DNA from: Burkholderia sp.
Lineage (GTDB): Bacteria > Pseudomonadota > Gammaproteobacteria > Burkholderiales > Burkholderiaceae
Reading direction: 5' to 3'
DNA: 64,000 nt
Assembly (NCBI GenBank): GCA_031253835.1
Contig: JAIRVP010000067.1
Coordinates: 1-64,000 of the forward strand
A model generated the notes under the pieces. It ran no database searches, was not told where the DNA came from, and worked only from the letters and a program-made list of their open reading frames with translations. The translations under genes were made by a program, and so were the position numbers. Shown here piece by piece: positions 1 through 8,017 of this stretch (positions within the stretch are counted from its first letter, which is position 1; every line of letters begins with the position of its first letter).

Positions 1-511
1 CATGGACGGCAAGGTAATTCCCGCGTCGCGTGTCGCGCTCGCCGTTTCGCGGATCGGCATGGTCGGGCGCGCCGGCGCGCCGACGCCCGACATCGGCAGC
101 GTCGACCGGTTGAAGGCCGTGCTGCTGCACGCGAAATCGGTCGCGTATTCGGACAGCGCGAGCGGCGTCTACGTGGAAAAGGAAATGTTCCGGAAGCTCG
201 GCGTCGAGGATCAGGTGAAGCCCAAGGCGAAGATGGTGCCGCGCATCCCGGTTGCGTCCGTCGTCGCAAACGGCGACTACGAAATCGGCTTCCAGCAGGT
301 CAGCGAACTGCTGCCGGTGCCGGGCGTCACGTATGCGGGCAAGGTGCCCGAATCGGTGCAGTCGGTCACGCGCTTCGCGGGCGGCATTCCGGTCGGCGCC
401 GATCATCCGGAAGACGCGAAGAAGCTGCTCGACTATCTCGCGTCGCCGCAGGCGCAAAAGACGGTGCAGGCGACGGGGCTCGATTCGGTGACAATGTCAC
501 CCGCCCCATAA
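1..511 (+). CDS. Periplasmic substrate-binding protein, ModA-like (5'-truncated)
   Basis: The frame is open from the left edge, so only the C-terminal ~169 residues are present; the Met at base 2 is probably internal. The fragment reads like the second lobe of a type-2 periplasmic binding protein of the molybdate/ModA-like group: a stretch resembling the hinge (SRIGMVGRAGAP), the segment KSVAYSDSASGVYVEKEMF, and a C-terminal helix (AKKLLDYLASPQAQ) typical of ABC solute receptors. By family knowledge it would deliver a small anion or other solute to an inner-membrane ABC transporter. Transporter genes, if any, lie to the left. The ligand cannot be assigned from this fragment. It ends in TAA, 17 bp before the next gene. 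Confidence 0.7.
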   Translation, partial: MDGKVIPASRVALAVSRIGMVGRAGAPTPDIGSVDRLKAVLLHAKSVAYSDSASGVYVEKEMFRKLGVEDQVKPKAKMVPRIPVASVVANGDYEIGFQQVSELLPVPGVTYAGKVPESVQSVTRFAGGIPVGADHPEDAKKLLDYLASPQAQKTVQATGLDSVTMSPAP

Positions 512-528
512 CCCTGTCGCGCCGCCTG

Positions 529-1152
529 ATGACCTTCCGCCTCATCGCATTCGACTTCGACGGCACGCTCGCCGATTCGCTCGACAGCTTTCTCGCGGCG
601 CTGTCGGAAGCGTCGCGCCTGCACGGCTTTCGCGACGCCACGCCCGAACTGCGTCCCGCGCTGCGCGGGATGTCGGCGCGCGACATCATTCGCGCGCTCG
701 ACGTCCCGATGTGGAAAGTGCCGCGCGTGACGATCGACATGCGCCGCCTGATGCAGCCGCGCGTCGCGCAAGTGCGGTTGTTCCCCGGCGTCGACGCAAC
801 GTTCGACGCGCTCGCCGCGCGCGGCCTTCGCATCGCGATCGCCACGTCCAACACCGAGGACATCGTGCGTGACCGGCTCGGCCCGCGTGCCAGCGCACAC
901 GTCGACACCTTCGCATGCGGCATTCCGCTGTTCGGCAAGGCACGCCGTCTGCGCGCGCTCGTTCGCGAGGCCGCGGTGCGTGCCGACGAAGTGCTGTACG
1001 TCGGCGACGAAATCCGCGATGCCGAAGCGGCTCGACGCGCGCACATCGCATTCCAGGGCGTCGCGTGGGGCTACACCGCACCCGACGCATTACAGGCACA
1101 TTGCGCGACCCCGCTGCTGCCGCGCCTCGATGCGTTGCTCGATCGCGTGTGA
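529..1152 (+). CDS. HAD-superfamily phosphatase (phosphoglycolate-phosphatase-like)
   Basis: The 207-aa protein has all four HAD motifs: DFDGT (nucleophile Asp9, acid Asp11), IATSNT for motif II, a Lys in the GKARRL segment for motif III, and VGDEIRDAEAA for motif IV with its acidic Mg2+ ligands. A helical cap lies between motifs I and II, as in the phosphoglycolate phosphatase/beta-phosphoglucomutase group. It should hydrolyse a small phosphomonoester in the cytosol; the substrate cannot be read from sequence. It starts 17 bp after the binding-protein gene and may be co-transcribed with it. No good ribosome site is visible, which also suggests dependence on upstream translation. Confidence 0.85.
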   Translation: MTFRLIAFDFDGTLADSLDSFLAALSEASRLHGFRDATPELRPALRGMSARDIIRALDVPMWKVPRVTIDMRRLMQPRVAQVRLFPGVDATFDALAARGLRIAIATSNTEDIVRDRLGPRASAHVDTFACGIPLFGKARRLRALVREAAVRADEVLYVGDEIRDAEAARRAHIAFQGVAWGYTAPDALQAHCATPLLPRLDALLDRV

Positions 1153-1534
1153 CGCTTTCCCGCATGTCGCATGCGCGACCCGGCACGTCGCTCGACGTGC
1201 ACGACACAGCAGCACGACGATGAAATGCAGATGACACGCGCGTGCATTTCATGCATTGCATGCGCCACGTGCACGCAAAAATTGCCGCCACCGCACGCGC
1301 AGCAGGTACGCAATACCTGTCCGCACACGTGCGCATCGATTCGTCTTACCAACCGTTACACAAGCCACAGCACGGTTGCACCTGCTACCCGACCGCTCTC
1401 CTAGAATCAGTCGGGCCGGGAAACACTTCGGACCGGCGCCGCGGCAGAGCGGCGGTCGAATCCGGCCCGGGCGCGCCCGGTCTCTCGCACAGCTACGGAT
1501 CACGTCATCCGTCTTTTAACCAGAGCCCCGATCG
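1153..1534. other. Gene-free spacer
   Basis: No coding frame in this ~380-bp stretch shows convincing codon usage. The only structure I see is a 7-bp inverted repeat, GCGTGCA (1240-1246) with TGCACGC (1270-1276), whose 23-nt loop is rich in TGCAT words and which is followed by AAAAATTG. It could be a weak terminator for the phosphatase gene. A promoter for the DUF4142 gene should lie in the second half, but no clear -35/-10 pair stands out. Confidence 0.5.
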
Positions 1535-1546
1535 AAAGGAGGTCCC

Positions 1547-2125
1547 ATGAACCGCTTTCCCCACATCTCGCGCCTTGCTTTGTCTGCCGCTGGCCTGCTT
1601 CTCGTCGCCGTGACGGCGACCGCGCAAACCGCCCAACCGGCACCGGCCGCGCCTGCTGCGCCGGCCGCCGCCGCGACGCGCATCCACGAAGCCGACCAGG
1701 CCTTCATCACGGACGGCACGAAGACCGTGTCGACGCAGCACGACGCGGCACGCATCGCCGATTCGCGCACGTCGGACAGCCAGGTCAAGGCGTTCGCGCA
1801 ACGCGTGTCGACCGACGATGAAAAGATCATCCAGGCGATGCGCGCGGCAAGCCCGCGCGGCGTCGACGTGCCGGCCAACGACCCCGACACGGCCGTGCTC
1901 GGCAGCATCAAGAACCTGCGCGGCGCCGAGTTCGACAAGGCGTACATCGAGCAGGTCGCGCTCGCCGGCCAGCAGAAGGCGATCTCGGCATTCCAGGCCG
2001 AAATCGCATCGGGCCGCGACACGAAGCTGAAGGAAGTCGCACGCCAGTCGCTGCCGATCCTGCAAGCGCACTACGCAGAAGCGCAGAAGCTCGCGCAGCG
2101 TCACCACCTCGCATCCGCGCAGTAA
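1547..2125 (+). CDS. DUF4142 exported protein
   Basis: The 192-aa protein has an N-terminal signal peptide (basic start, hydrophobic core, cleavage near TATAQ) followed by an Ala/Pro-rich linker at about residues 26-45. Residues ~47-185 match the DUF4142 four-helix, ferritin-like fold: helices containing ADQAFITDGTKTVSTQHDAARIA, the FDKAYIEQVALAGQQKAI segment and a C-terminal LPILQAHYAEAQKL helix. Such proteins are periplasmic and poorly characterised; many sit near stress genes. The start is supported by a near-perfect Shine-Dalgarno, AAAGGAGGT at 1535-1543, which predicts high expression. It is monocistronic and ends at a hairpin shared with the convergent acetyltransferase gene. Confidence 0.85.
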   Translation: MNRFPHISRLALSAAGLLLVAVTATAQTAQPAPAAPAAPAAAATRIHEADQAFITDGTKTVSTQHDAARIADSRTSDSQVKAFAQRVSTDDEKIIQAMRAASPRGVDVPANDPDTAVLGSIKNLRGAEFDKAYIEQVALAGQQKAISAFQAEIASGRDTKLKEVARQSLPILQAHYAEAQKLAQRHHLASAQ

Positions 2126-2131
2126 CGCGAT

Positions 2132-2168
2132 GCAGCGCCGCGCCTCGTGCGCGGCGCACTGCTTCCCC
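2132..2168. terminator. Hairpin terminator between convergent genes
   Basis: A perfect 9-bp GC-only stem, GCGCCGCGC (2135-2143) with GCGCGGCGC (2149-2157), has a 5-nt loop and is extended outward by GCAG/CTGC with one bulged base. A TTCCCCCTTCG tract follows. It lies 9 bases after the DUF4142 stop and could serve both convergent genes. Confidence 0.65.
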
Positions 2169-2218
2169 CTTCGTCGCGCTGCCGCCTCCCCTGCCGGCGG
2201 CGCGACGCACGTCAGACG

Positions 2219-2818
2219 TTACGTCGCGAGCTTCGCCGCGAGTCGCGCACTCACCGCCGGCCATTCGTCGTCGATGATGCTGAAGCGCACCGAATTGCGC
2301 TTGCGGCCGTCGGGCATGATCCGTTCGTGACGCACGATCCCTTCCTGTTTCGCCCCGAGCCGCAGGATCGCCGCGCGCGATTTCTCGTTCAGCTCGTCGG
2401 TCGTGAACTGCACGCGCACGCACTGCAGCGTGTCGAACGCATACGCCAGCAGCAACCACTTCGCCTCGGTATTCGCACGCGTGCGCTGCGCCGATTCGCC
2501 CAGCCACGTATGGCCGATCTCGAGCTTGCGATTCTTGCGGTCGATCTTCCAGAAACGCGTGCTGCCGATCACGCGGCCCGATGCGCGATCGACGATCACG
2601 AACGGCATCACGGTGCCGGCCGCGCGCCCCTGCAATGCGGTATCGATATACGCATCGACCGTCTCCGCGCCCGGCACGACCGTGACCTTCAGGTTCCACA
2701 ACTCGCCGTCGGCCGCGGCATCGAGCAGCGCCTGCCGGTCGGATGCGTCGAGCGGCCGCAGGACGACGCGTTCGCCGGAGAGGGTCGGTGGTTCAAGGGA
2801 AGACGCTGCAGCGGTCAT
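2219..2818 (-). CDS. GNAT family N-acetyltransferase (RimJ/RimL-like)
   Basis: The 199-aa protein starts with the SGERVVLRPLDASDRQAL segment typical of the RimJ/RimL acetyltransferase branch. It continues with a central IGSTRFWKIDRKNRKLEIGHTWL beta-sheet region and then EAKWLLLAYAFDTLQCVRVQF and RAAILRLGAKQEGI, the usual acetyl-CoA-binding and C-terminal motifs. It probably acetylates a protein N-terminus or small amine in the cytosol; the substrate is unknown. The frame is open far upstream on this strand, but that part overlaps the neighbouring lysR gene, so the Met at 2818 just before TAAASSLEPP is the sensible start. It lies downstream of lysR in the same direction, 56 bp away. Confidence 0.8.
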   Translation of the reverse strand: MTAAASSLEPPTLSGERVVLRPLDASDRQALLDAAADGELWNLKVTVVPGAETVDAYIDTALQGRAAGTVMPFVIVDRASGRVIGSTRFWKIDRKNRKLEIGHTWLGESAQRTRANTEAKWLLLAYAFDTLQCVRVQFTTDELNEKSRAAILRLGAKQEGIVRHERIMPDGRKRNSVRFSIIDDEWPAVSARLAAKLAT

Positions 2819-2874
2819 GACGGGATTCCGGAAAGTGAGGACAGTGGCGGCGAAACGCCCATCATACGGGGCCG

Positions 2875-3789
2875 CTAACCGAGGTGCGCGGCGAGCCGCC
2901 TGCGGATCGCCTTCGCCTCGCCGCGCAGCGCATCGGCGAACGCATCGACGAGCAGGCTCTTCGGCCGGTGCTCGGGCACGATCATGCTGACGCGGTACGG
3001 AAACGATCGCGTCAGCGGCCGCACGTGCAGGTCGCGCCCGACGAAATCGAGCGCCGTCAGCGGATTGACGATCGCGGCGCCGAGCCCCTGCCGCACAAAC
3101 GCGCACACCGACACGGCCGACGGCGTGTCGACCACCGAGCGCGGCGCGACGCCGAGTTGCGCGAACGCCTCGTCGATCAGGATGCGGTACGGATCGTTCA
3201 GCGACAGGCTCACGAACGGACGATCGGCGAGATCGAGCAGATCGATCGCGTCCTGCGCGAGCAGCGGATGGCCGTCGGGCAGCACGCACACCTCGTCGAC
3301 TTCGAGCAGCGGCGTGAGCACGGTGCCGGCCGGCGCGACGTCGTGCTCGGTCAGCCCGAGGTCGTAACGCTGCGCGGTGAGCCATTCCTCGAGCACCGGC
3401 GACTCCTGTGTCGCGACCGACACGCTGACACCCGCGTGCCCGTCGTGAAAACGGCGGCACGCGCCGGGCAGGATCGCATGTGAAAACGCCGGCAGCGCGA
3501 TCACCGACAGCTGGCCGTCACGAAACTCGCGCAGGCGCGCGGCCGTCGCCGCGACGCGTTCGAGCCCCACATACGCGAGCCGCACGTCGTCGAACAGCGT
3601 GAGCGCGGCCATTGTCGGCCGCAGCCGGCCGTGCGTGCGCTCGAACAGCGCGAAGCCGACCACCTGCTCCATCCGCGCGAGCTCGCGGCTGATCGTCGGC
3701 TGCGACGTGTACAGCATCTCGGCCGCGCGCGTCGTGCTGCCGGTGACCATCAGCGCGCGGAATACCTCGATATGGCGGTGCGTGAGCAT
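2875..3789 (-). CDS. lysR: LysR, activator of lysA
   Basis: The 304-aa LysR-type regulator has an N-terminal winged HTH at residues ~4-62 (RAAEMLYTSQPTISRELARME) and a two-lobe effector domain. It resembles E. coli LysR itself rather than a generic family member: SQPTISRELARMEQVVG, QESPVLEEWLTAQRYDLGLTE, VDEVCVLPDGHPL and VVNPLTALDF align with the corresponding E. coli stretches from memory. It is divergent from lysA, which is the classical layout in which LysR activates lysA when diaminopimelate is plentiful and lysine acts as antagonist. The 109-bp intergenic region is AT-rich by local standards and should contain its operator. Confidence 0.9.
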   Translation of the reverse strand: MLTHRHIEVFRALMVTGSTTRAAEMLYTSQPTISRELARMEQVVGFALFERTHGRLRPTMAALTLFDDVRLAYVGLERVAATAARLREFRDGQLSVIALPAFSHAILPGACRRFHDGHAGVSVSVATQESPVLEEWLTAQRYDLGLTEHDVAPAGTVLTPLLEVDEVCVLPDGHPLLAQDAIDLLDLADRPFVSLSLNDPYRILIDEAFAQLGVAPRSVVDTPSAVSVCAFVRQGLGAAIVNPLTALDFVGRDLHVRPLTRSFPYRVSMIVPEHRPKSLLVDAFADALRGEAKAIRRRLAAHLG

Positions 3790-3898
3790 GGCTATCTATA
3801 TCAAAAATGAATCGAATGTCGATACGTAGGCATTTTACTGGATAGGCGATCCGGTGCATCATCGACGCTATCCGTTCATTCGACCCGATTCATTCGCC
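3790..3898. promoter_or_regulatory. lysR-lysA divergent control region
   Basis: This 109-bp spacer is distinctly more AT-rich than its flanks (CTATATCAAAAATGAATCGA). It contains an imperfect LysR-type T-N11-A dyad, ATGTC-N8-GGCAT, near 3815-3832. It is the only place the divergent promoters can sit. The exact operator cannot be fixed by eye. Confidence 0.4.
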
Positions 3899-5137
3899 AT
3901 GTCCCTCGATTCCCGCCAGCTCGCGACGCTCGCGCAGCAATACGGCACCCCGCTGTGGGTGTACGACGCCGACGTCATCCGCGACCGCATTGCCCAACTG
4001 CGCCAGTTCGACGTGATCCGCTATGCGCAGAAGGCGAATTCGAACGTCCATATCCTGAAGCTGATGCGCGAAGAAGGCGCGTGCGTCGACGCGGTATCGC
4101 TCGGCGAGATCGAGCGCAGCCTCGCGGCAGGCTTCAGCCCGGCGGGCGAGCCGGAGGGCGTCGTGTTCACGGCCGACCTGATCGACCGCCCGACGCTCGC
4201 GGCCGTGCTGAAGCACGGCGTGACCGTCAACGCCGGTTCGCTCGACATGCTCGCGCGCATCGGCGAGCACGCACCGGGCCACCGCGTGTGGCTGCGCGTG
4301 AACCCCGGCTTCGGCCACGGCCACAGCAACAAGACCAACACCGGCGGCCCGCAGAGCAAGCACGGCATCTGGATCGACGACGTGCCGCGCGCAATCGAGA
4401 TCGTGCGCCAGTACGGGCTGAAGCTCGTCGGCATCCACATGCATATCGGTTCGGGCGTCGACTACGGCCACCTGTCGCAGGTGTGCGATGCGATGGTCGA
4501 TCTCGTCACGTCGCTCGGCCATGACATCGACGCGATCTCGGCCGGCGGCGGCCTGTCGATCCCGTATCGCGACGGCGAGCCGCGTGTCGACGTCGGTCAC
4601 TACTTCAGCCAGTGGGACGCCGCGCGCAAGCGGATCGAGCGGCACCTCGGCCACCCGGTGCGCATCGAGATCGAACCGGGCCGCTTCCTCGTCGCGGAAG
4701 CCGGCACGCTCGTGACCGAAGTGCAGGCGGTCAACCGCCGGCCGAAGCATGATTTCGTGCTGATCGACGCAGGCTTCAACGACCTGATGCGTCCGTCGAT
4801 GTACGGCAGCTACCACGCGGTGTCCGTGCACGCGCACGACGGCACGCTGCCGGCCGGCCGGCCGGCCGTCGATCTCGCGATCGCGGGGCCGCTGTGCGAA
4901 TCGGGCGACGTGTTCACGCAGGACGCGGGCGGCGTGGTCACGCACCGCAAGCTGCCGCAACCGCAAATCGGCGACCTGCTGTTCCTGCACGATGCGGGCG
5001 CGTACGGCGCGTCGATGTCCTCGAACTACAACAGCCGGCCGCTCGCGCCGGAAGTGCTCGTCGATCACGGCGCGCCGCGGCTGATCCGCCGCCGGCAGAC
5101 CATTGAAGAACTGCTCGCGCTCGAGACGTTCGAGTAA
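3899..5137 (+). CDS. lysA: Diaminopimelate decarboxylase LysA
   Basis: The 412-aa fold-type III PLP enzyme converts meso-diaminopimelate to L-lysine, the last step of lysine synthesis. The PLP lysine is K45 in YAQKANSN. Other signatures are HMHIGSGVDYGHL, the glycine-rich AGGGLSIPYR, EIEPGRFLVAEAG near the cofactor phosphate, and the Cys-containing GPLCESGDVF loop, which supplies an active-site residue across the dimer. Length and motif order match E. coli LysA (420 aa). The ATG at 3899 gives the expected N-terminus; a Met 15 codons upstream would add a non-homologous leader. The gene is divergent from lysR and followed by a strong intrinsic terminator. Confidence 0.95.
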   Translation: MSLDSRQLATLAQQYGTPLWVYDADVIRDRIAQLRQFDVIRYAQKANSNVHILKLMREEGACVDAVSLGEIERSLAAGFSPAGEPEGVVFTADLIDRPTLAAVLKHGVTVNAGSLDMLARIGEHAPGHRVWLRVNPGFGHGHSNKTNTGGPQSKHGIWIDDVPRAIEIVRQYGLKLVGIHMHIGSGVDYGHLSQVCDAMVDLVTSLGHDIDAISAGGGLSIPYRDGEPRVDVGHYFSQWDAARKRIERHLGHPVRIEIEPGRFLVAEAGTLVTEVQAVNRRPKHDFVLIDAGFNDLMRPSMYGSYHAVSVHAHDGTLPAGRPAVDLAIAGPLCESGDVFTQDAGGVVTHRKLPQPQIGDLLFLHDAGAYGASMSSNYNSRPLAPEVLVDHGAPRLIRRRQTIEELLALETFE

Positions 5138-5161
5138 CACGCCTCCTGCGTGACGAAGGCC

Positions 5162-5204
5162 AACGGCCAGGCTTGCCACTCTCGGCAGCCTGGCCGTTTT
5201 GCTT
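5162..5204 (+). terminator. Rho-independent terminator of lysA
   Basis: A perfect 12-bp stem, AACGGCCAGGCT (5162-5173) with AGCCTGGCCGTT (5187-5198), has a 13-nt loop and is followed by a T-rich tail (TTTTGCTTTT). It lies 25 bases after the lysA stop. This is the clearest intrinsic terminator in the window. Confidence 0.9.
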
Positions 5205-5702
5205 TTCGACGTACGGCCGGATCGCGGCCCGGAGCAACCGCCCGCCCGCGCCGTAGCACCTGTTCCTCTCATCGCGCGCAACCGAAGCAGATCACATGCG
5301 CCACCACAGTCACGCAGAGAAAAACTTTCCACGTCGCGTGAAAAGTGCATGCATCTTTGGAAACACATTCCCTTTTGACAAAACTAAGATTGGCCTCAGT
5401 CGCACCGCATTCCTGTCGCCGGATACGCATCGACGATGCGCCCGGCCCACCACACTCGCCATGCTGCACGGGTCATCATGAATCGCACGCCTGAACGCTT
5501 CGCCGCACACGCCTGCCGCCTCCATCCGTACGCACGCCAGTCCTTCATCGCGCCCGAACGCATGCCGTAACGCACGGCATCGCACACGGCGGCCGGCGAC
5601 GCTCGCCGCCTCACGACTCACCGACTTCCCGCCCACGGCGACGCCGCCCGTCGCCGCGGCGTCGCACACCCTGAATTTTCGACAACAACCCCGGAGACAA
5701 CC
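5205..5702 (+). promoter_or_regulatory. Long leader/control region of the cystine-type ABC operon
   Basis: This ~500-bp stretch lacks a credible gene. It includes an unusually AT-rich block (5320-5392). Within it, ACTTTCCACG (5324-5333) and CGTGAAAAGT (5337-5346) form a 9/10 inverted repeat around TCG, a good operator candidate. A TTGACA hexamer lies at 5375-5380, but no convincing -10 sits 16-18 bp downstream, so the promoter may need an activator such as a CysB- or LysR-type protein. A ribosome site (CGGAGA) precedes the ATG at 5703. Confidence 0.4.
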
Positions 5703-6503
5703 ATGAAGCACTTCAACCCGACGCTCAAGCAAGCCATTGCGGCCGCCCTCCTCTGCATCGCGACCGCGACGTCGCACGCCGCTGACCTGCTCGACACCGT
5801 CAAGCAGGCCGGCGTGCTGAAGATCGCGCTGGAAGGCACCTACCCGCCGTTCGACTATCGCAATGCCGACGGCCAGCTCGAAGGCTTCGACGTCGACGTC
5901 GCGAAGGCGGTCGCCGGCCGCCTCGGCGTGAAGCCGCAGTTCGTGACGACTGAATGGAGCGGCATTCTTGCCGGCCTGCAGGCCGGCAAGTTCGACGTGA
6001 TCGTCAACCAGGTCGCGATTACGCCGTCGCGCCAGCAGGCGCTCGACTTCAGCGCACCGTACGTGTATTCGTCCGCGCAGCTGCTGCAACGGCAGAACGA
6101 TGCGCGCGCATTCAAGTCGCTCGACGAGTTGAAGGGCAAGAAGGTCGGCGTGACGATGGGCAGCAACTACGTCGATCTCGTCAAGACCGTGCCCGCGATC
6201 GACCTGCAGGTCTACCCCGGTACGCCGGAAAACCTGCGTGACCTCGCGGCCGGCCGACTCGACGCAGCGGTCAACGATCGCCTGATGCTCAACTACCTGA
6301 TCAAGAACTCGCACCTGCCGCTGCGCCCCGGTTCCGTGCTCGCGGGCGGCGAGGACCGGATGGGCATCCCGTTCCGCAAGGGCAATCCCAAATTCGCGAA
6401 GGCGATCGACGACGCCGTGGCATCGCTGCAGCAGGACGGCACGCTGAAGAAGATCTCGATGCAGTGGTTCGGCACGGACACGACCAAGCCGGTGACGCAA
6501 TAA
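5703..6503 (+). CDS. Amino-acid (cystine-type) ABC transporter, periplasmic binding protein
   Basis: The 266-aa precursor has a signal peptide cleaved after about residue 26 (TSHA-ADLL). The mature part is a polar-amino-acid receptor of SBP family 3: LKIALEGTYPPFDYRNADGQLEGFDVDVAKAVA is the classic ligand-binding opening, followed by EWSGILAGLQAGKFDVIVNQV and the second-lobe GKKVGVTMGSNY. The closest known relatives by pattern are cystine receptors (FliY/TcyJ type). Cystine is an inference supported by the downstream cystathionine beta-lyase-like gene. It is first in an operon with permease, ATPase and lyase genes; spacing to the permease is 35 bp. Confidence 0.9.
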   Translation: MKHFNPTLKQAIAAALLCIATATSHAADLLDTVKQAGVLKIALEGTYPPFDYRNADGQLEGFDVDVAKAVAGRLGVKPQFVTTEWSGILAGLQAGKFDVIVNQVAITPSRQQALDFSAPYVYSSAQLLQRQNDARAFKSLDELKGKKVGVTMGSNYVDLVKTVPAIDLQVYPGTPENLRDLAAGRLDAAVNDRLMLNYLIKNSHLPLRPGSVLAGGEDRMGIPFRKGNPKFAKAIDDAVASLQQDGTLKKISMQWFGTDTTKPVTQ

Positions 6504-6538
6504 CGCAGCCCGCCCGGCACACAATCAGGAGACACGCA

Positions 6539-7198
6539 ATGGAAGCACTCCAACTGGTCGTTCATACGCTGCCCGTGATGGTCAAGGGCGCGATGCTCAC
6601 GCTGAAGTTTGCCGTCGCGTCGATGGCGCTGGGTCTCGTCGTCGGGCTCGTGATCGCGATCATGCGCATCGGCAGCAACCGGCTTGCCGCCAGCATCGCG
6701 CAGGGCTACGTCAGCCTGATGCGCGGCACGCCGCTGCTCGTGCAGATGTTCGTCGTCTACTACGGGTTGCCCGATCTCGGCATCACGCTCGACCCCACGA
6801 CGGCCGGCATCTTCACGCTGACGCTCAACGCGGGCGCCTACCTGTCCGAAAGCATGCGCGGCGCGATTCTCGGCATCGGGCGCGGGCAATGGGCGGCCGC
6901 CCACAGCCTCGGTCTCACGCACGTACAGACGCTGCGCTACATCGTCTGCCCGCAAGCGCTGCGCCTCGCGGTGCCGAGCCTCGGCAACACGCTGATCAGC
7001 CTGATCAAGGACACGTCGCTGGTCTCCGTGATCACCGTCACCGAATTGCTGCGCTCGACGCAGGAAGTGATCGCCGCGACGTTCCAGCCGCTGCCGCTCT
7101 ATCTCGCCGCCGCCGCGATCTACTGGGTCCTCAGCACGCTGCTCACGCGGCTCCAGGGTCGCGTCGAGACGCGCCTCGCGCTGCCGTCCACGCATTGA
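6539..7198 (+). CDS. Amino-acid ABC transporter permease (TcyL/YecS-type)
   Basis: The 219-aa inner-membrane protein of the HisM/GlnP permease family has about five hydrophobic segments. The EAA loop that docks the ATPase lies in RGQWAAAHSLGLTHVQTLRYIVCPQALRLAVPSLGN. The N-terminal part has the family motif RGTPLLVQMFVVYYGLP. It would form a homodimer translocating a polar amino acid, probably cystine. The ATG at 6539 is preceded by CAGGAGA at a good distance; an upstream Met in frame would overlap the binding-protein gene. Confidence 0.9.
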   Translation: MEALQLVVHTLPVMVKGAMLTLKFAVASMALGLVVGLVIAIMRIGSNRLAASIAQGYVSLMRGTPLLVQMFVVYYGLPDLGITLDPTTAGIFTLTLNAGAYLSESMRGAILGIGRGQWAAAHSLGLTHVQTLRYIVCPQALRLAVPSLGNTLISLIKDTSLVSVITVTELLRSTQEVIAATFQPLPLYLAAAAIYWVLSTLLTRLQGRVETRLALPSTH

Positions 7199-7217
7199 GC
7201 GCGCACCCGGCATTCAC

Positions 7218-7967
7218 ATGAACTCCATCGACGGACAGAACATGATTACGCTCGACAACGTATCGAAATGGTATGGCAGGCATCAGGTGCTGTCGGCATG
7301 CAGCGCGGCAGTCTCGAAGGGCGAGGTGGTCGTCGTGTGCGGGCCGTCCGGCTCCGGAAAATCGACGCTGATCAAGACGATCAACGGCCTCGAACCGTTC
7401 CAGAAAGGCAGCATCACCGTCGACGGCACGCGGCTCGGCGATCCCGCCGCGAAACTTGCGCAACTGCGTGCCCGCGTCGGCATGGTGTTCCAGCATTTCG
7501 AGCTGTTTCCGCACCTGTCGATCACCGACAACCTGACGCTCGCGCAGATCAAGGTGCTCGGCCGCCGCAAGGACGAGGCCGTCGAGAACGGCATGAAGCT
7601 GCTCGACCGTGTCGGCCTGAAGGCGCACGCGCACAAGTATCCGGGGCAGTTGTCCGGCGGGCAGCAGCAACGCGTCGCGATCGCGCGCGCCCTGTCGATG
7701 AACCCGGTCGCGATGCTGTTCGACGAGCCGACCTCCGCACTCGATCCGGAGATGATCAACGAAGTCCTCGACGTGATGGTCGAGCTCGCGCGCGAAGGCA
7801 TGACGATGGTCTGCGTGACGCATGAAATGGGTTTCGCGCGGAAGGTCGCGCATCGCGTGATCTTCATGGACCAGGGCGCGGTGGTCGAGGATGCGGCCAG
7901 CGACCGGTTCTTCGCGGCGCCGCGCTCCGAGCGCGCGCGCGACTTCCTCGACAAGATCCTGCACTGA
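7218..7967 (+). CDS. Amino-acid ABC transporter ATP-binding protein (TcyN/GlnQ-type)
   Basis: The 249-aa ATPase has every ABC motif in order: Walker A GPSGSGKST (about residues 42-50), Q-loop QHFELFPHLS, signature LSGGQQQR, Walker B AMLFDEPTSALD and the switch His in VTHEMGFA. This spacing is standard for polar-amino-acid importers. It starts 19 bp after the permease. A second possible start (Met at residue 9, MITLDNVSKWYG) fits the family N-terminus slightly better, so the first eight residues are uncertain. Confidence 0.92.
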   Translation: MNSIDGQNMITLDNVSKWYGRHQVLSACSAAVSKGEVVVVCGPSGSGKSTLIKTINGLEPFQKGSITVDGTRLGDPAAKLAQLRARVGMVFQHFELFPHLSITDNLTLAQIKVLGRRKDEAVENGMKLLDRVGLKAHAHKYPGQLSGGQQQRVAIARALSMNPVAMLFDEPTSALDPEMINEVLDVMVELAREGMTMVCVTHEMGFARKVAHRVIFMDQGAVVEDAASDRFFAAPRSERARDFLDKILH

Positions 7968-8017
7968 CCGCACGACAACTGCCCCGCTTCGATCGATCGA
8001 CACTCAAAGGAGACATC

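Noticed and set aside
3890..5368. 492-codon open frame opposite lysA
   Set aside because: Antisense to a well-identified enzyme; no independent evidence.
5375..5398. TTGACA at 5375 as a complete sigma-70 promoter
   Set aside because: The expected -10 position reads AGTCGC; TAAGAT nearby is only 4 bp downstream, so no valid pair exists.
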